From: Nocardioides sp.
GTDB taxonomy: Bacteria > Actinomycetota > Actinomycetes > Propionibacteriales > Nocardioidaceae
Length of the DNA stretch: 64,000 nucleotides
Assembly (NCBI RefSeq): GCF_024509035.1
Contig: NZ_JANINT010000010.1
Location: 1-64,000 of the forward strand
Direction: 5' to 3'
This document shows, piece by piece, positions 54,908 through 64,000 of the stretch; positions within the stretch are counted from its first letter, which is position 1; each line of letters starts with the position of its first letter. Made by a program: the position numbers and the translations under genes. The notes under the pieces are model-generated. The model made no database searches. It saw nothing but the letters and a program-made list of their open reading frames with translations, and had not been told where the DNA came from.

Positions 54908-57900
54908 ATGCGCGCGCTCCGTCACCTGCCGATGTCCGTCCTGGGCCTGGTCCTCGTGATCGCGACGCTGGCCGTGGTCGCACCGCCGCAGACATCGGCC
55001 GCTCCGACGCCGGCGGCGGTCGTCTCGATCTATCCGCCGGGCGTCACCGGCGGCACCTTCGACCTGGACCGCCGGCTCTACAACCCCGACCTCGCCTCGT
55101 GCGAGGAGGAGCGACCCGCCAACCAGTTCGTTACCTACCCCTCCTATGCCCAGAGCGCGACGCAGATCTGCGCGATGTGGGGCCTGCAGAACGCGGCCGC
55201 TGCGGCGTACAACGCCATGCACGGCTACGACGAGGGCGACGAGGTGATGGTCAGCAGCCTCTACGCCCAGGCGGGACTGGTGCAGACGTTCCTGCAGCAG
55301 ATCGCCTACGCGGTCGGCAAGAACGTGAGCGGCGTGACGCCGGCCCAGCGGGCGGCCTACCAGTGGTTCCTGGCGATCCAGCAGCACTTCCAGCGCACCG
55401 CCGCGGCCGAGGCGCAGCGCGAGTACCAGAAGTGGCGGACCCAGCAGTGCGGCTACCGGCCGCCGAACACGACGGTCTTCGCCTACAACCCGAGCAGCCA
55501 ACCGGTCTGCAACCCGGACGGCAACCCGGGCATGATCGGCCTGTTCACCAGCGTCGCGCCCCCGACGTACGCCAACTTCGTCCAGTACGGCCGGTACGAC
55601 GCCGAGAAGATCCTCGGGCTGGCCCACCAGGCCGAGGAGCGCATCGACCGCACGCTGATCGACAACGGCATCGTGGCCGGGTCCGGCGCGGTGGCCGCCG
55701 TGCTGGCAGGCGGAGCTCCGCACGTCGCGGCGACCCTCGAGTCGACCGCCGGGGCGCTCGGCTCGTTCCTGCGCGTGGTCCAGCCCCACAACCGCGCGGT
55801 CTACAACTCGCTCCGGCAGGCCGGCCAGGTCGTCTCCAAGGCCGTGCAGGGCGCCGTCAAGGCCGGCCGGGTCGTCCTGGGCAGCCAGCGTGTCCTCAAC
55901 CAGATGCGCGCGGCCGCCGACCTCGTCAAGACCGGCGCTCGCTCGCTGTCCGGCCCGATGACGATCGCGACCATCGCGATCACGATCGCCGTCACTCGTG
56001 GCATCAGCGTCTTCACCGCGGCTGCCATTCCGAAGCAGCTCGCCGACGATGCCGCCGCGGCCGAGCCTGCGAACACCGACCGCTACGTCCTCGACCTCCT
56101 GACCGCCGACCAGGGCGTCGACGCACCCATCGTCTACGCCAACTACCGGGCCCAGCTGCAGTTCCCCGCGCACACGGTGGGGGTGCAGGCGGCGCCGTCC
56201 GCGTGCCCGGCCTGCGTGGTGTACGACGAGATCCCGTTGTCGGCCGCCAACCCGCCGGCGCGCATCCGGATGACCGCGCTGCACCCCGACGGCACGCCGA
56301 GCGGCTGGTCGAGGCTCGACTCGGTCGCCACCCGGATCAACACCTGGGGCATGGGGGCGTCCAACGGCGCCCTGGGCGTGCCGACCGTGAGCGTGGGCAT
56401 CGCCGGCGGCAAGGTGTGGACCAAGCAGGACCCGTCCTCCGCACCGACGGACGAGACCGAGGCCGGGCTGTCCGGCTGGCTGCCCTCGGGTGAGCTGCGC
56501 TACTTCGACCCGTCCGGCCAGCCGATGATCGCCTACCTCAACGGCGAGCAGTTCCTCACCCAGACGAGCCCCGGGTCGGTCTCGGCGGGTGGCTACGACG
56601 CCGGGAACGACTGCGCGACGCCGGGCCAGTGCACGACCTCGACGTCCATCGTCGTCATGGGTTCCGGCGGCACCCCCGAGCTCCGGAACGAGATCACGAA
56701 CGGCACGTTCTTCGGCATGGAGTGCACCGCGAACACGCCGGGGACGCACGACTGCCTGACCGACACGCTGAGCCCGAACGGACGGCTGGTGCCGGCCAAC
56801 GGCACGAGGATCCGGACCTCGGACGGCGAGGTCCTGGAGCAGAAGGGCACCAGCCAGCTCTACCGCCTCACGATCGTCCCCAACCGCGGCACCGCGCCGG
56901 CGGTCTGGGTGACCAACCGCCACAACTCCGTCGCGACCAACAAGACCAACGGGCTGCCGCCGGGCGGGGGGCTCGTCGCGGGCGAGACCGTCAGCTTCGT
57001 GGCGTCCGAGATCAGTGACGCCGGCTACGACACGACGTACACATGGCACGTCCAGACCGTCTGCCCGGCCGACCCCGACCACCCGGCGCAGACCATCCAG
57101 GGCGTCCTCGTCTGCTCCGACGACCCGAGCTACGGCAAGCGCCAGCTGCCGGCCAACCAGCAGAGCCTCACCAGCTGCGAGGCGACGGTCGGTGTGTGCA
57201 CCCCGGACGCCGTGCTGGGCGTGACCTGGACCCCCGACCCGGCCTTCCACGGCGGTCCGGTCGCGACGATGACCGGCCGGAGCGTCGAGTGGACCTGGCC
57301 CGCACCCGGCACCTACCACCTGCGGCTCGTCACGACGGACGAGTACGGCGTGACCCGGTCCTCCGACCGGGATCTCGTGATCTCCGCCGCCACCGCTCCG
57401 CGCAGCGTGCTCTCCTTCGCGGCCGCGGCGGATCCGCAGCCGGGCTCCCTCGGCCCGTCGGTGATCGGGCCGGTCGCCAACGACACGGCGCTCACCGTCA
57501 CCGGGTGCGTCGTCTCGCCGGCGGCGATCGGCACCACGCCGTACGCCACCCCCGCGGTCACGATCGACTGGGGTGACGGCGGCGCCGCCGACGACGTCAC
57601 GGTCCTGCGCGGCGCGGGCGGCGGCTGCACGACCCCGTGGCGCTGGGAGGCGACCCACACCTTCGCGGTCGACACGCACGGCCGGCCGCTCGTCCAGGTC
57701 CCGATCACGGTGACGACGCGCGACGTGACGTTCCCCGCCACGGAGCCGGAGGACCTGCCACCCGGCACCCGCGCGTCCTCGAGCGCGACGGTCTTCGCCA
57801 ACGTGCACGCCGCCCAGCTGCCACCCACCTTCCTGGGCGGCGCGTCCGCGACGTACGACTTCGTGGCGGCCGAGCGCAACCTCGTGGTCGGCTCGGTGGC

Positions 57901-60900
57901 CAGCATCCCGGACGCGAGGATCAGCTATGCGCCGGCGTCGGGGGTCACCGCCGGTGGCGTGAGCTGCACACCCGGCCTGCCGTCGGGCACGGGCTTCGCG
58001 ACGCTCGGCGGCAACCGCTTCCAGATCAGCGGCATCCCGCGTGCCAGCTCTGGCGGCTGCTACGCGGTCACCATCACCGCCGAGATCCCGCACGGGAGCG
58101 TCGAGCAGCACGCGGTCATCGTCGTCGCCCAGCCGCCTGACATCACGTCGGCGGCGAGCATCGCCTGGGACCCCGCCACCTCAGACCACTCGTGGACCGT
58201 CACGACCAGTGGCTTCCCCGCCCCGGGGATGCGGGTCACCGGCGTCGACTGCACCACCGGGTGCGGCACCGCTCTGCCGCGTGCGGTGACCTTCCACGAC
58301 AACGAGGACGGCACCGCGACGCTGTCGACGACCGGCCTGTCGGCCGACGACACGGGCGTCTACGAGGTGACCATCGAGGCCGCGAGCTCCAGTGGCTCCG
58401 TCACCCAGGTGCTGACCCTCACCGTCGACGGACCGCCGGTGTTCACCAGCCCGGCGACCACAGGCTTCAAGACCGGGCAGGCCGGCTCGTTCGCGATCGG
58501 GGTGTCCTCGGTCGTGCCGGTGACGCTCACCTGCCACGTCGACGGCTCGAACGAGCAGTGCCGCACCGGTAACGGTGCCTATCCCTTCATCTCTCACGAC
58601 TTCCCCTCGGGGAGAGGCCTCTCGCTCGTCGGATCGACGATCGCCGGCATCCCAGCGACGGCTGGCCGCTATCCGGTCACGCTGACGGCCACGAGCGACG
58701 CGGGCACGACCACCCAGGAGCTGACCATCTACGTCTCGGCGAGCGGCGGCGCGACCATCACCATGGTCGACACCGGCAACGACGACAACCTGGTGAGCTA
58801 CGTCCCCGGCGAGATCCCGGCGGGCGAGGCCACGTTCATCCTCGGGACGCACGGTGTCGTCACGCTCTGCTCGAACGTCCCGGGCGACGAGCTGCGCACG
58901 GAGACGGTCGTCGAGGGCAGGCCGGTCCCCACCCCGCTGCCGGCGGGCCTGTCGATCGAGCCGGTCGCCAACACGCGCTGCGGGGCCGGTGACCAGCAGC
59001 TGGAGCTGAGCGGCACCCCGACCGCTCCCGTGCCCGGCGCGAGCGGCGCCACGGCGTACCGACTGGTCGACGACGCCAACGGCCTGGCACTGCTGACCCT
59101 GCGCCTCCTGTCCGGAACGGCGCCGGCGTTCAGCTCCCCGGACACCGCGCAGTTCCGGGCCGGGCAACCGGGCTCGTTCACCGTCTCGCTGGGCACGGCC
59201 CACTTCATCGACCGTCGCTACGGCCTGGGCTGCATCACCGGAGCAACAGGGCTGCCCGCTGGTCTGTCGCTCACCGGCGGCGAGAACGGCACGGCCACGA
59301 TCGGCGGGACCCCGCTCGCCGGCGGCCAGAGCAAAGCCACGGTGACGGGCACCGACTGCCAGGGCCAGTCGACGACCCAGCAGCTCACCATCGACGTGGC
59401 CGAGGCTCCGATCATCACCTCCGACGACACCGCCGGCTTCCGCGCCGGCGTCGGCGGCACCTTCGAGGTCACCACCAACGCCACCGCCCACCCCAAGCCG
59501 GCCCTGAGTGTCGCCGGGCTGCCCGACGGTGCCACGTTCCTCGACCACGGCAACGGGACCGGCACGATCACGGTCTCCCCGCAGATGCCCGCCACCGAGA
59601 CCGAGGTCGCGCTGAGCATCACGGCGAGCTCGTCCGCCGGCACCGACTCCCAGCAGCTGCGGCTCGCGGTGGGCTCGGCCCCGGTCATGATCTCGCCCGC
59701 CAGTGGCGCCACCGTCGTGCTGCCGCGCGACCTGACCGCGTCGTACGTCGTCCGGAGCTCCGCGGTGCCGGTCGCGGAGCTGACCGCCTCGACCCTGCCC
59801 GCCGGGCTGGTGTTCACCGACAACGGCGACGGGACCGGCACCCTCGCCGGCGCCCCGACCGCCCTCGGTGAGACGGAGGTGACGGTGACGGCCCGCAACG
59901 GCGTCAGCCCGGCGGCGACGAGCGCCCTGCACGTCGTGGTGACCGACCCTGCCTCGCTGGCCGGCACCACGAGCGGCGCGCCGTGCGCGACCTCCTCGGG
60001 CGTCGAGGACTACGTCTTCGTCGCGGCCACCGAGAGCAGCTGGGTGCTGTGCGGCGCAGGCACGCCGGCGCCGGCCCTCACCCTCCAGTCGGTCGAGTGC
60101 GACGGCGACGTCACGAACCTGCCGCCCGGCCTGACCTTCACCGACCGCGGCGACGGCTCGGCCGTCATCGAGGGCGCCGCTGCCATCGGCTCGGGTGCGG
60201 CCTGCCCGGACGGCTACAGCGTCGCCGTCGCGTTCGCCAACGCCGGGGGAACGGTGGTGGAGGAGCTGAGCTTCTCCGTGCAGGAGGCGATCGAGCTGGC
60301 GAGTCCGACGACCACGGCCCCCTTCGTCCCGGGTGCGCCGAACACGGCCGCGATCGGCGCGGCGGCGGTCCCGCTGCCCTCGTTCGCCGTCGAGTCCGCC
60401 GATCCGCTGCCCGCGTGGCTCGAGCTCGTCGACCAGGGCACCGGCACCGCCATCGTGACCGGTACGCCGCCGACGAGCGCCGCCGGCAGCTCCGTGACCT
60501 TCAGCCTCCGGGTCACCAACGGCCAGGCGGCACCGCTCGTGGAGCAGATCACCGTGCCGGTCTCCGACATCGGGCTCGGTGCAGCCGCACCGCCGGCCGC
60601 CCGGCTGGGCACGGCGTACTCCCATCGGCTCGAGGTGCCGGACGGCGTCACCGTGAGCCTCGCCGAGGGCGGGGCCCTGCCCCAGGGCTTGACCCTCTCG
60701 CCGGCTGGTGTCCTGGCCGGCACCCCGACGGAGCTGGGCCGGTTCCCCGTCCCGCTGGCCCTGACCCGCGGTGGCACCACCCTCACGACCGGAGCCATCG
60801 AGCTCCACGTCGTCGCGGGCAAGGGTGCACTCACGATCTCGCAGTTCCGGACCCTCGATCCGAGCGACTGGTTCGTCCAGGTCGTCAACACCACCGAGGG

Positions 60901-62338
60901 CCCGATCGACCTGGCCGGGTGGCACGTCGGCCTCCAGCCTCCCGGAGAGGAGGAGTCGATCGAGGTCCCCCTCGGGACCGGCTCGCTGGATCCGGGGGAG
61001 ACCGCTGTCGTGACGACGCCGTTGTCCTCGCTCGGATCGCAGCTCGGCGTCAGTGGGACGAGCGCGGGCCAGGTGGCCCTGCAGTCGGGGTTCCGGGTCG
61101 TCGCCCCGAGCGGCGTGGTGACCGACGCCGCCGGTGTGGTGGGCGCCCTGTCGGACCTGGTGGAGGGCGACGGCGTCTCCTACCCGACGAGGCTGACGAA
61201 GGCGCACCTGCGCTACGCCTTCGTCCGCACCGGCTTCGCCGACGGCGCTCTCCAGGACTCCGAGGACAACGCCACCGACTTCACGTTCGCGAAGGTCGTG
61301 GGCGTCGAGGACCCGCCGGCCGACCCGCCCCTCGATCCACCGGCGCCGGGCACCACCTCGGTCTCGGTCGGCCTCGACGTCGCGGCACCGGTCTTCGGCC
61401 AACCCGTCACTGCGACCGCGTCGGTCACCGCGCCGGGCCAGGCTGCGGCCGGCACCGTGCAGTTCGCCGTCGACGGGGTCGACGTGGGCGGGCCGGTCAC
61501 GGTGAGCGGCGGCAGCGCACAGTCCCAAACACTCGGTGCCCGGCCCGTCGGTGCTCACGCGGTGACCGCCGAGTACCGCCCGTCGGGGTCGGGCGCCACG
61601 GTCGTCGGGCGGGCCACGTTCACGGTCGGGCGGGCGGCCACGACGACCGAGGTGGCCGTCGGACCCTCGGCGTTCACCGCGACGGTCACCGCGGTCGCTC
61701 CCGGTGCTGGCCGGCCGACCGGCGCGGTCACGTTCCTCCTCGACGGCGCGGAGATCGGTTCGGCGCCGCTCCAGGACGGCGTCGCGACCCTGGAGCACGA
61801 CGTTCCGACCGGGGCCTCTCCCACGGTCGCGGCGTCGTACGCCGGCGATGGCAGCTTCACCGGCTCCTCGGCGTCCACCGCCCGGCGTGACCCCGCCATC
61901 TCGGCGCGCATCTCGTCCGCGGAGCCGAGGAGCACCTCGGGCTGGTACCGCACGGCGGTGACCGTCAGCTTCACCTGCACGCCCGCCGGCGCGCCACTCG
62001 TCGGGGACTGCCCGGCGCCGGTGACCCTGCGACGCGAAGGTGCAGGGCAGGCGATCACCCGGACCGTCACCGCCGCCGACGGCGGGATGGCCACCGTCGT
62101 GGTGTCCCCGATCAACATCGACCGCACCGTCCCGGAGGTGCGGGTCCGGAGCGTTCGGGCTGCGTCGACCGGGCGGCCACCGCGCGGGGTCTGTGCCGCA
62201 CAGGACGTGCTCTCGGGTGTGGCGAGCTGCACGATCACGCGAAGCATTCGTCCGCGCCGGGTGGTCTACGTCGCCGTGGCGACGGACGAGGCGGGCAACA
62301 CCGCGACGGACCGGGTGGTGGTGAGGAGACGTCGATGA
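54908..62338 (+). CDS. giant secreted multidomain protein (Ig-like repeats, lamin-tail-like domain)
   Basis: 2476 residues from ATG 54908 (GAAGGGG upstream). Signal peptide at 1-31 (LGLVLVIATLAVVAPPQTSA). Residues about 32-500 are an unrecognised Cys-containing region with a hydrophobic helix near 350-372 (MTIATIAITIAVTRG). Ig/PKD-like modules follow at about 690-930 (TIDWGDGG is PKD-like). About 970-1960 is a run of putative-Ig repeats, with recurrent starts such as FTSPATTGFKTGQAGSF, FSSPDTAQFRAGQPGSF and ITSDDTAGFRAGVGGTF. About 1975-2130 resembles a lamin-tail domain (DWFVQVVNTTEGPIDLAGWHV). Two bacterial Ig-like units (about 2147-2325) and a Cys-bearing C-terminal module follow. No LPXTG or C-terminal anchor helix. 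Probably an extracellular adhesin or matrix protein; role unknown. Confidence 0.88.
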   Translation: MRALRHLPMSVLGLVLVIATLAVVAPPQTSAAPTPAAVVSIYPPGVTGGTFDLDRRLYNPDLASCEEERPANQFVTYPSYAQSATQICAMWGLQNAAAAAYNAMHGYDEGDEVMVSSLYAQAGLVQTFLQQIAYAVGKNVSGVTPAQRAAYQWFLAIQQHFQRTAAAEAQREYQKWRTQQCGYRPPNTTVFAYNPSSQPVCNPDGNPGMIGLFTSVAPPTYANFVQYGRYDAEKILGLAHQAEERIDRTLIDNGIVAGSGAVAAVLAGGAPHVAATLESTAGALGSFLRVVQPHNRAVYNSLRQAGQVVSKAVQGAVKAGRVVLGSQRVLNQMRAAADLVKTGARSLSGPMTIATIAITIAVTRGISVFTAAAIPKQLADDAAAAEPANTDRYVLDLLTADQGVDAPIVYANYRAQLQFPAHTVGVQAAPSACPACVVYDEIPLSAANPPARIRMTALHPDGTPSGWSRLDSVATRINTWGMGASNGALGVPTVSVGIAGGKVWTKQDPSSAPTDETEAGLSGWLPSGELRYFDPSGQPMIAYLNGEQFLTQTSPGSVSAGGYDAGNDCATPGQCTTSTSIVVMGSGGTPELRNEITNGTFFGMECTANTPGTHDCLTDTLSPNGRLVPANGTRIRTSDGEVLEQKGTSQLYRLTIVPNRGTAPAVWVTNRHNSVATNKTNGLPPGGGLVAGETVSFVASEISDAGYDTTYTWHVQTVCPADPDHPAQTIQGVLVCSDDPSYGKRQLPANQQSLTSCEATVGVCTPDAVLGVTWTPDPAFHGGPVATMTGRSVEWTWPAPGTYHLRLVTTDEYGVTRSSDRDLVISAATAPRSVLSFAAAADPQPGSLGPSVIGPVANDTALTVTGCVVSPAAIGTTPYATPAVTIDWGDGGAADDVTVLRGAGGGCTTPWRWEATHTFAVDTHGRPLVQVPITVTTRDVTFPATEPEDLPPGTRASSSATVFANVHAAQLPPTFLGGASATYDFVAAERNLVVGSVASIPDARISYAPASGVTAGGVSCTPGLPSGTGFATLGGNRFQISGIPRASSGGCYAVTITAEIPHGSVEQHAVIVVAQPPDITSAASIAWDPATSDHSWTVTTSGFPAPGMRVTGVDCTTGCGTALPRAVTFHDNEDGTATLSTTGLSADDTGVYEVTIEAASSSGSVTQVLTLTVDGPPVFTSPATTGFKTGQAGSFAIGVSSVVPVTLTCHVDGSNEQCRTGNGAYPFISHDFPSGRGLSLVGSTIAGIPATAGRYPVTLTATSDAGTTTQELTIYVSASGGATITMVDTGNDDNLVSYVPGEIPAGEATFILGTHGVVTLCSNVPGDELRTETVVEGRPVPTPLPAGLSIEPVANTRCGAGDQQLELSGTPTAPVPGASGATAYRLVDDANGLALLTLRLLSGTAPAFSSPDTAQFRAGQPGSFTVSLGTAHFIDRRYGLGCITGATGLPAGLSLTGGENGTATIGGTPLAGGQSKATVTGTDCQGQSTTQQLTIDVAEAPIITSDDTAGFRAGVGGTFEVTTNATAHPKPALSVAGLPDGATFLDHGNGTGTITVSPQMPATETEVALSITASSSAGTDSQQLRLAVGSAPVMISPASGATVVLPRDLTASYVVRSSAVPVAELTASTLPAGLVFTDNGDGTGTLAGAPTALGETEVTVTARNGVSPAATSALHVVVTDPASLAGTTSGAPCATSSGVEDYVFVAATESSWVLCGAGTPAPALTLQSVECDGDVTNLPPGLTFTDRGDGSAVIEGAAAIGSGAACPDGYSVAVAFANAGGTVVEELSFSVQEAIELASPTTTAPFVPGAPNTAAIGAAAVPLPSFAVESADPLPAWLELVDQGTGTAIVTGTPPTSAAGSSVTFSLRVTNGQAAPLVEQITVPVSDIGLGAAAPPAARLGTAYSHRLEVPDGVTVSLAEGGALPQGLTLSPAGVLAGTPTELGRFPVPLALTRGGTTLTTGAIELHVVAGKGALTISQFRTLDPSDWFVQVVNTTEGPIDLAGWHVGLQPPGEEESIEVPLGTGSLDPGETAVVTTPLSSLGSQLGVSGTSAGQVALQSGFRVVAPSGVVTDAAGVVGALSDLVEGDGVSYPTRLTKAHLRYAFVRTGFADGALQDSEDNATDFTFAKVVGVEDPPADPPLDPPAPGTTSVSVGLDVAAPVFGQPVTATASVTAPGQAAAGTVQFAVDGVDVGGPVTVSGGSAQSQTLGARPVGAHAVTAEYRPSGSGATVVGRATFTVGRAATTTEVAVGPSAFTATVTAVAPGAGRPTGAVTFLLDGAEIGSAPLQDGVATLEHDVPTGASPTVAASYAGDGSFTGSSASTARRDPAISARISSAEPRSTSGWYRTAVTVSFTCTPAGAPLVGDCPAPVTLRREGAGQAITRTVTAADGGMATVVVSPINIDRTVPEVRVRSVRAASTGRPPRGVCAAQDVLSGVASCTITRSIRPRRVVYVAVATDEAGNTATDRVVVRRRR

Positions 62339-62395
62339 GACCCGGGCTGTTCACGAGAGAGTCGGCCCCGACTCGCCGTTGCCCTTCGCGCCCGG

Positions 62396-62431
62396 GGGGC
62401 TCGCCGTCACGACGATGGGTCGGCGAGCCCC
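62396..62431. terminator. hairpin between giant-protein gene and methyltransferase gene
   Basis: GGGGCTCGCCG pairs with CGGCGAGCCCC over a 14-nt loop, between convergent genes and overlapping the last codons of the methyltransferase. Confidence 0.75.
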
Positions 62432-63303
62432 TCCAGCCGGAGCGTGATCGAGTCGTAGCGGGGGGTCGTGAACGCACCCCAGCACGCGCTCTGGTGGACG
62501 TGCGCCTCCAGTGGAGCGAGCTCGGCCACGAAGGCGTCATCGATGACGTTGATGTGGCCCTGCGTCAGACGGTCGGCGGGCTCGTTGAACGGCGCCGAGA
62601 CGAAGACGCCGAGCCGCGCCATCTCCTGCATCCGCCGGCAGAAGCGCACCGGGTCGGGGATGTGCTCGATCGCGTGGGTGCTGAGCACGATGTCGTAGAC
62701 ACGGTCGTGCTCGTAGGCGTCGGCCTGCACGAAGCGCACGTTCGGGAACGTGGTCGTGATGTACGTCGCCCAGGTGTCGACGATGTCCAGCCCCGTCACC
62801 TTCATCCGGTAGCCGAGCGCGCCGGAGTCGTACAGCTCGGCGAGCAGAGCCGTGCCGTGGCCGGTGCCCGGGCCGACGTCGAGGACCCGGAGCATCGTTC
62901 CCCGCGGCTGCTCGGCCACGAGCCTCTGGATGTGCGGCAGCAGCTCGATCATGTACTGCATCGACCGCACGCCCCGGACCTTCCCGAGCGGCCGGTCCGG
63001 GTCGCGCGAGTCCTCCGGCGAGGCGAGGAGGCGGGTGTGGGCGACGAGGTCGTGCACCTCCCGCGCGGCGGCCCGCTGCGCGCGCGGCCGACCGGACGCG
63101 AAGGCCTGGTCGATCCGGCGCCTCATGGCGACCGCGGGCCGCGGTGGCTTGCGGCGGCTACGCCGGCGAGCCTGGGACGTCGGTGGCGGCGGCGCACCCG
63201 TGACCAGTCGCTTGGTGGCCCGCATCATGTCGAGTGCCGCCCGGTCGCGAGGCTCGGGGAGCCGGCCGGCCGTCGCCCGGGCGAACGCTCCGAGAAGTCC
63301 CAT
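62407..63303 (-). CDS. SAM-dependent methyltransferase
   Basis: 298 residues from ATG 63303; the track's 497-residue ORF is an upstream extension. The N-terminal 110 residues are basic (RRRSRRKPPRPAVAMRRRIDQAF) and may contact nucleic acid or membrane. The class I fold follows: MLRVLDVGPGTGHGTALLAELY (motif I, about 140-160), VTGLDIVDTW, VRFVQADAYEHD and IVLSTHAIEHIPDPVRFCRRM. The substrate is unknown; glycan or natural-product methyltransferases share this arrangement. Convergent with the giant gene, divergent from the GTPase. Confidence 0.9.
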   Translation of the reverse strand: MGLLGAFARATAGRLPEPRDRAALDMMRATKRLVTGAPPPPTSQARRRSRRKPPRPAVAMRRRIDQAFASGRPRAQRAAAREVHDLVAHTRLLASPEDSRDPDRPLGKVRGVRSMQYMIELLPHIQRLVAEQPRGTMLRVLDVGPGTGHGTALLAELYDSGALGYRMKVTGLDIVDTWATYITTTFPNVRFVQADAYEHDRVYDIVLSTHAIEHIPDPVRFCRRMQEMARLGVFVSAPFNEPADRLTQGHINVIDDAFVAELAPLEAHVHQSACWGAFTTPRYDSITLRLEGLADPSS

Positions 63304-63357
63304 GCCGTCGCACTCTGCCACAGCGCGTGGTCTTGCCGCGGCTGCGATGCTGGAGCC

Positions 63358-64000
63358 ATGGCGACCCCTGCTGACGACTGGTTCGGCCAGGCCTTCTCGA
63401 AGGCGTGGCGGGACAAGGCCGAGGAGATCGGGCGCTTCAACCTGGCGATCTTCGGCAAGACCGGCGTCGGCAAGAGCACGCTGGTCAACGCGATCTTCGG
63501 CAGTGACATCGCGGCCACCGGCATCGGCGAGCCCGTCACCCGCGCCGAGCACCTCTACCTCCACCAGAGCGGCACGCTCGGGGTGCTCGACACCCGGGGG
63601 GTCGAGGTCGGACGCGACAACGACGTGCTGATCGGCGAGCTGAAGGACTACCTCCACGGCATGCGCCGCAAGCCGTTGGCCGACCAGCTGCACGTGGCTT
63701 GGTACTGCGTGCGCGCCGGTGACCGGCGGTTCGAGGCGACCGAGGCGGAGTTCGTCCGGGCACTGCACGACCTCGGTCTGCCGGTGATCCTCGTGCTCAC
63801 GCAGGTGCCCAGGTCGGGTGCTCGCGTCCACCCCGACGCCGAGGCGTTGGCGTCGAGCATCGCCGAGCTGCGCCTGCCGATCGTGGACGGCCTGATCCAC
63901 TACACGATGGCACAGGCCGACGACTTCACGGGGCAGACGGCGTACGGCTTGCAGGAGCTCCTCGATGCCACCTTTCGCGGCGCGCCTGAGGGCGTCGCCC
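63358..64000 (+). CDS. GTPase of the YeeP/dynamin-like 50S-binding GTPase type (partial, right edge)
   Basis: Starts at ATG 63358 and remains open to the window end (214 codons). P-loop FGKTGVGKSTLVNAIFG (about residues 32-48), switch-I Thr region TGIGEPVTRAEH, G3 LDTRG and a probable G4 variant VLTQVP (TQVP in place of NKxD). This combination is seen in bacterial GTPases related to the dynamin/Era-like group. The protein continues past the window, so its C-terminal domain is unseen. Divergent from the methyltransferase gene. Confidence 0.88.
   Translation, partial: MATPADDWFGQAFSKAWRDKAEEIGRFNLAIFGKTGVGKSTLVNAIFGSDIAATGIGEPVTRAEHLYLHQSGTLGVLDTRGVEVGRDNDVLIGELKDYLHGMRRKPLADQLHVAWYCVRAGDRRFEATEAEFVRALHDLGLPVILVLTQVPRSGARVHPDAEALASSIAELRLPIVDGLIHYTMAQADDFTGQTAYGLQELLDATFRGAPEGVA

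Noticed and set aside
54869-58111. 1080-residue minus-strand ORF opposite the giant secreted protein, and similar long antisense ORFs (for example 58181-61798, 33653-37756)
   Set aside because: Arg/Gly/Asp-rich shadow translations typical of high-GC DNA; they lie wholly opposite genes with clear family signatures or consistent domain repeats.

Overview
The window is high-GC, densely packed chromosomal DNA with GTG starts, purine-rich ribosome binding sites and 4-bp ATGA overlaps. The gene content (bacterial proteasome activator Bpa, deazaflavin/F420-type enzymes, GTP-dependent PEP carboxykinase, MenB, RecBCD, PntAB) points to an actinobacterium, most likely Nocardioides or another member of the Nocardioidaceae. 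That placement is inference; no rRNA or other marker is present.

Left part (1-11.6 kb): a PAP2/diacylglycerol-kinase fusion that runs off the left edge; serS followed by two HAD phosphatases and a GNAT acetyltransferase in a tightly overlapping run; a small secreted C-terminally anchored protein; a twin-hairpin intergenic element; bpa; a quinone oxidoreductase; DUF6457 plus a MobA-like nucleotidyltransferase; a nitrilase-family hydrolase; a multipass membrane protein; a 76-aa biotinyl-carrier protein; and two tRNA-Ser genes (TGA and GCT).

Regulatory island (11.7-15.8 kb): three tandem paralogous LuxR-type regulators, then a 44-codon gene for a signal-peptide-bearing peptide (predicted mature product of 15 residues starting DSSW), then a convergent, more distant regulator that shares the central VDRR motif and a C-terminal helix-turn-helix. 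Two copies of TTGCA-N6-TGCAA flank the leader of the peptide gene. This looks like a self-contained secreted-peptide signalling system and is the best candidate here for something undescribed. The signalling role is inferred from architecture only.

Middle (15.9-35 kb): pckG, tRNA-Arg(ACG), an orphan PAS histidine kinase, a DUF1059 mini-protein, a LacI regulator with a 66-aa companion and a large secreted alpha-amylase/pullulanase-type enzyme, an acyl-CoA dehydrogenase divergent from a TetR regulator, an NADP/F420-type reductase, a PQ-loop membrane protein, a hexapeptide acyltransferase, a PGPGW membrane protein, two paralogous small sigma-factor-like proteins, a GAF histidine kinase, a secreted cupin and a two-gene ABC exporter.

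Right part (35-64 kb): the recC-recB-recD operon, an ACT-domain protein, a second twin-hairpin element, an MFS transporter, a secreted alpha/beta hydrolase, a deazaflavin-type nitroreductase, another MFS protein, menB, pntA-pntB, a tocopherol-cyclase-like protein, a TetR regulator divergent from a 2476-residue secreted multi-Ig/lamin-tail-domain protein, a methyltransferase and the N-terminal part of a GTPase.

A 33-bp palindrome family recurs at three intergenic places. At two of them it forms the same 86-bp arrangement: hairpin, 20-bp spacer containing TTGTCGACAT, hairpin.
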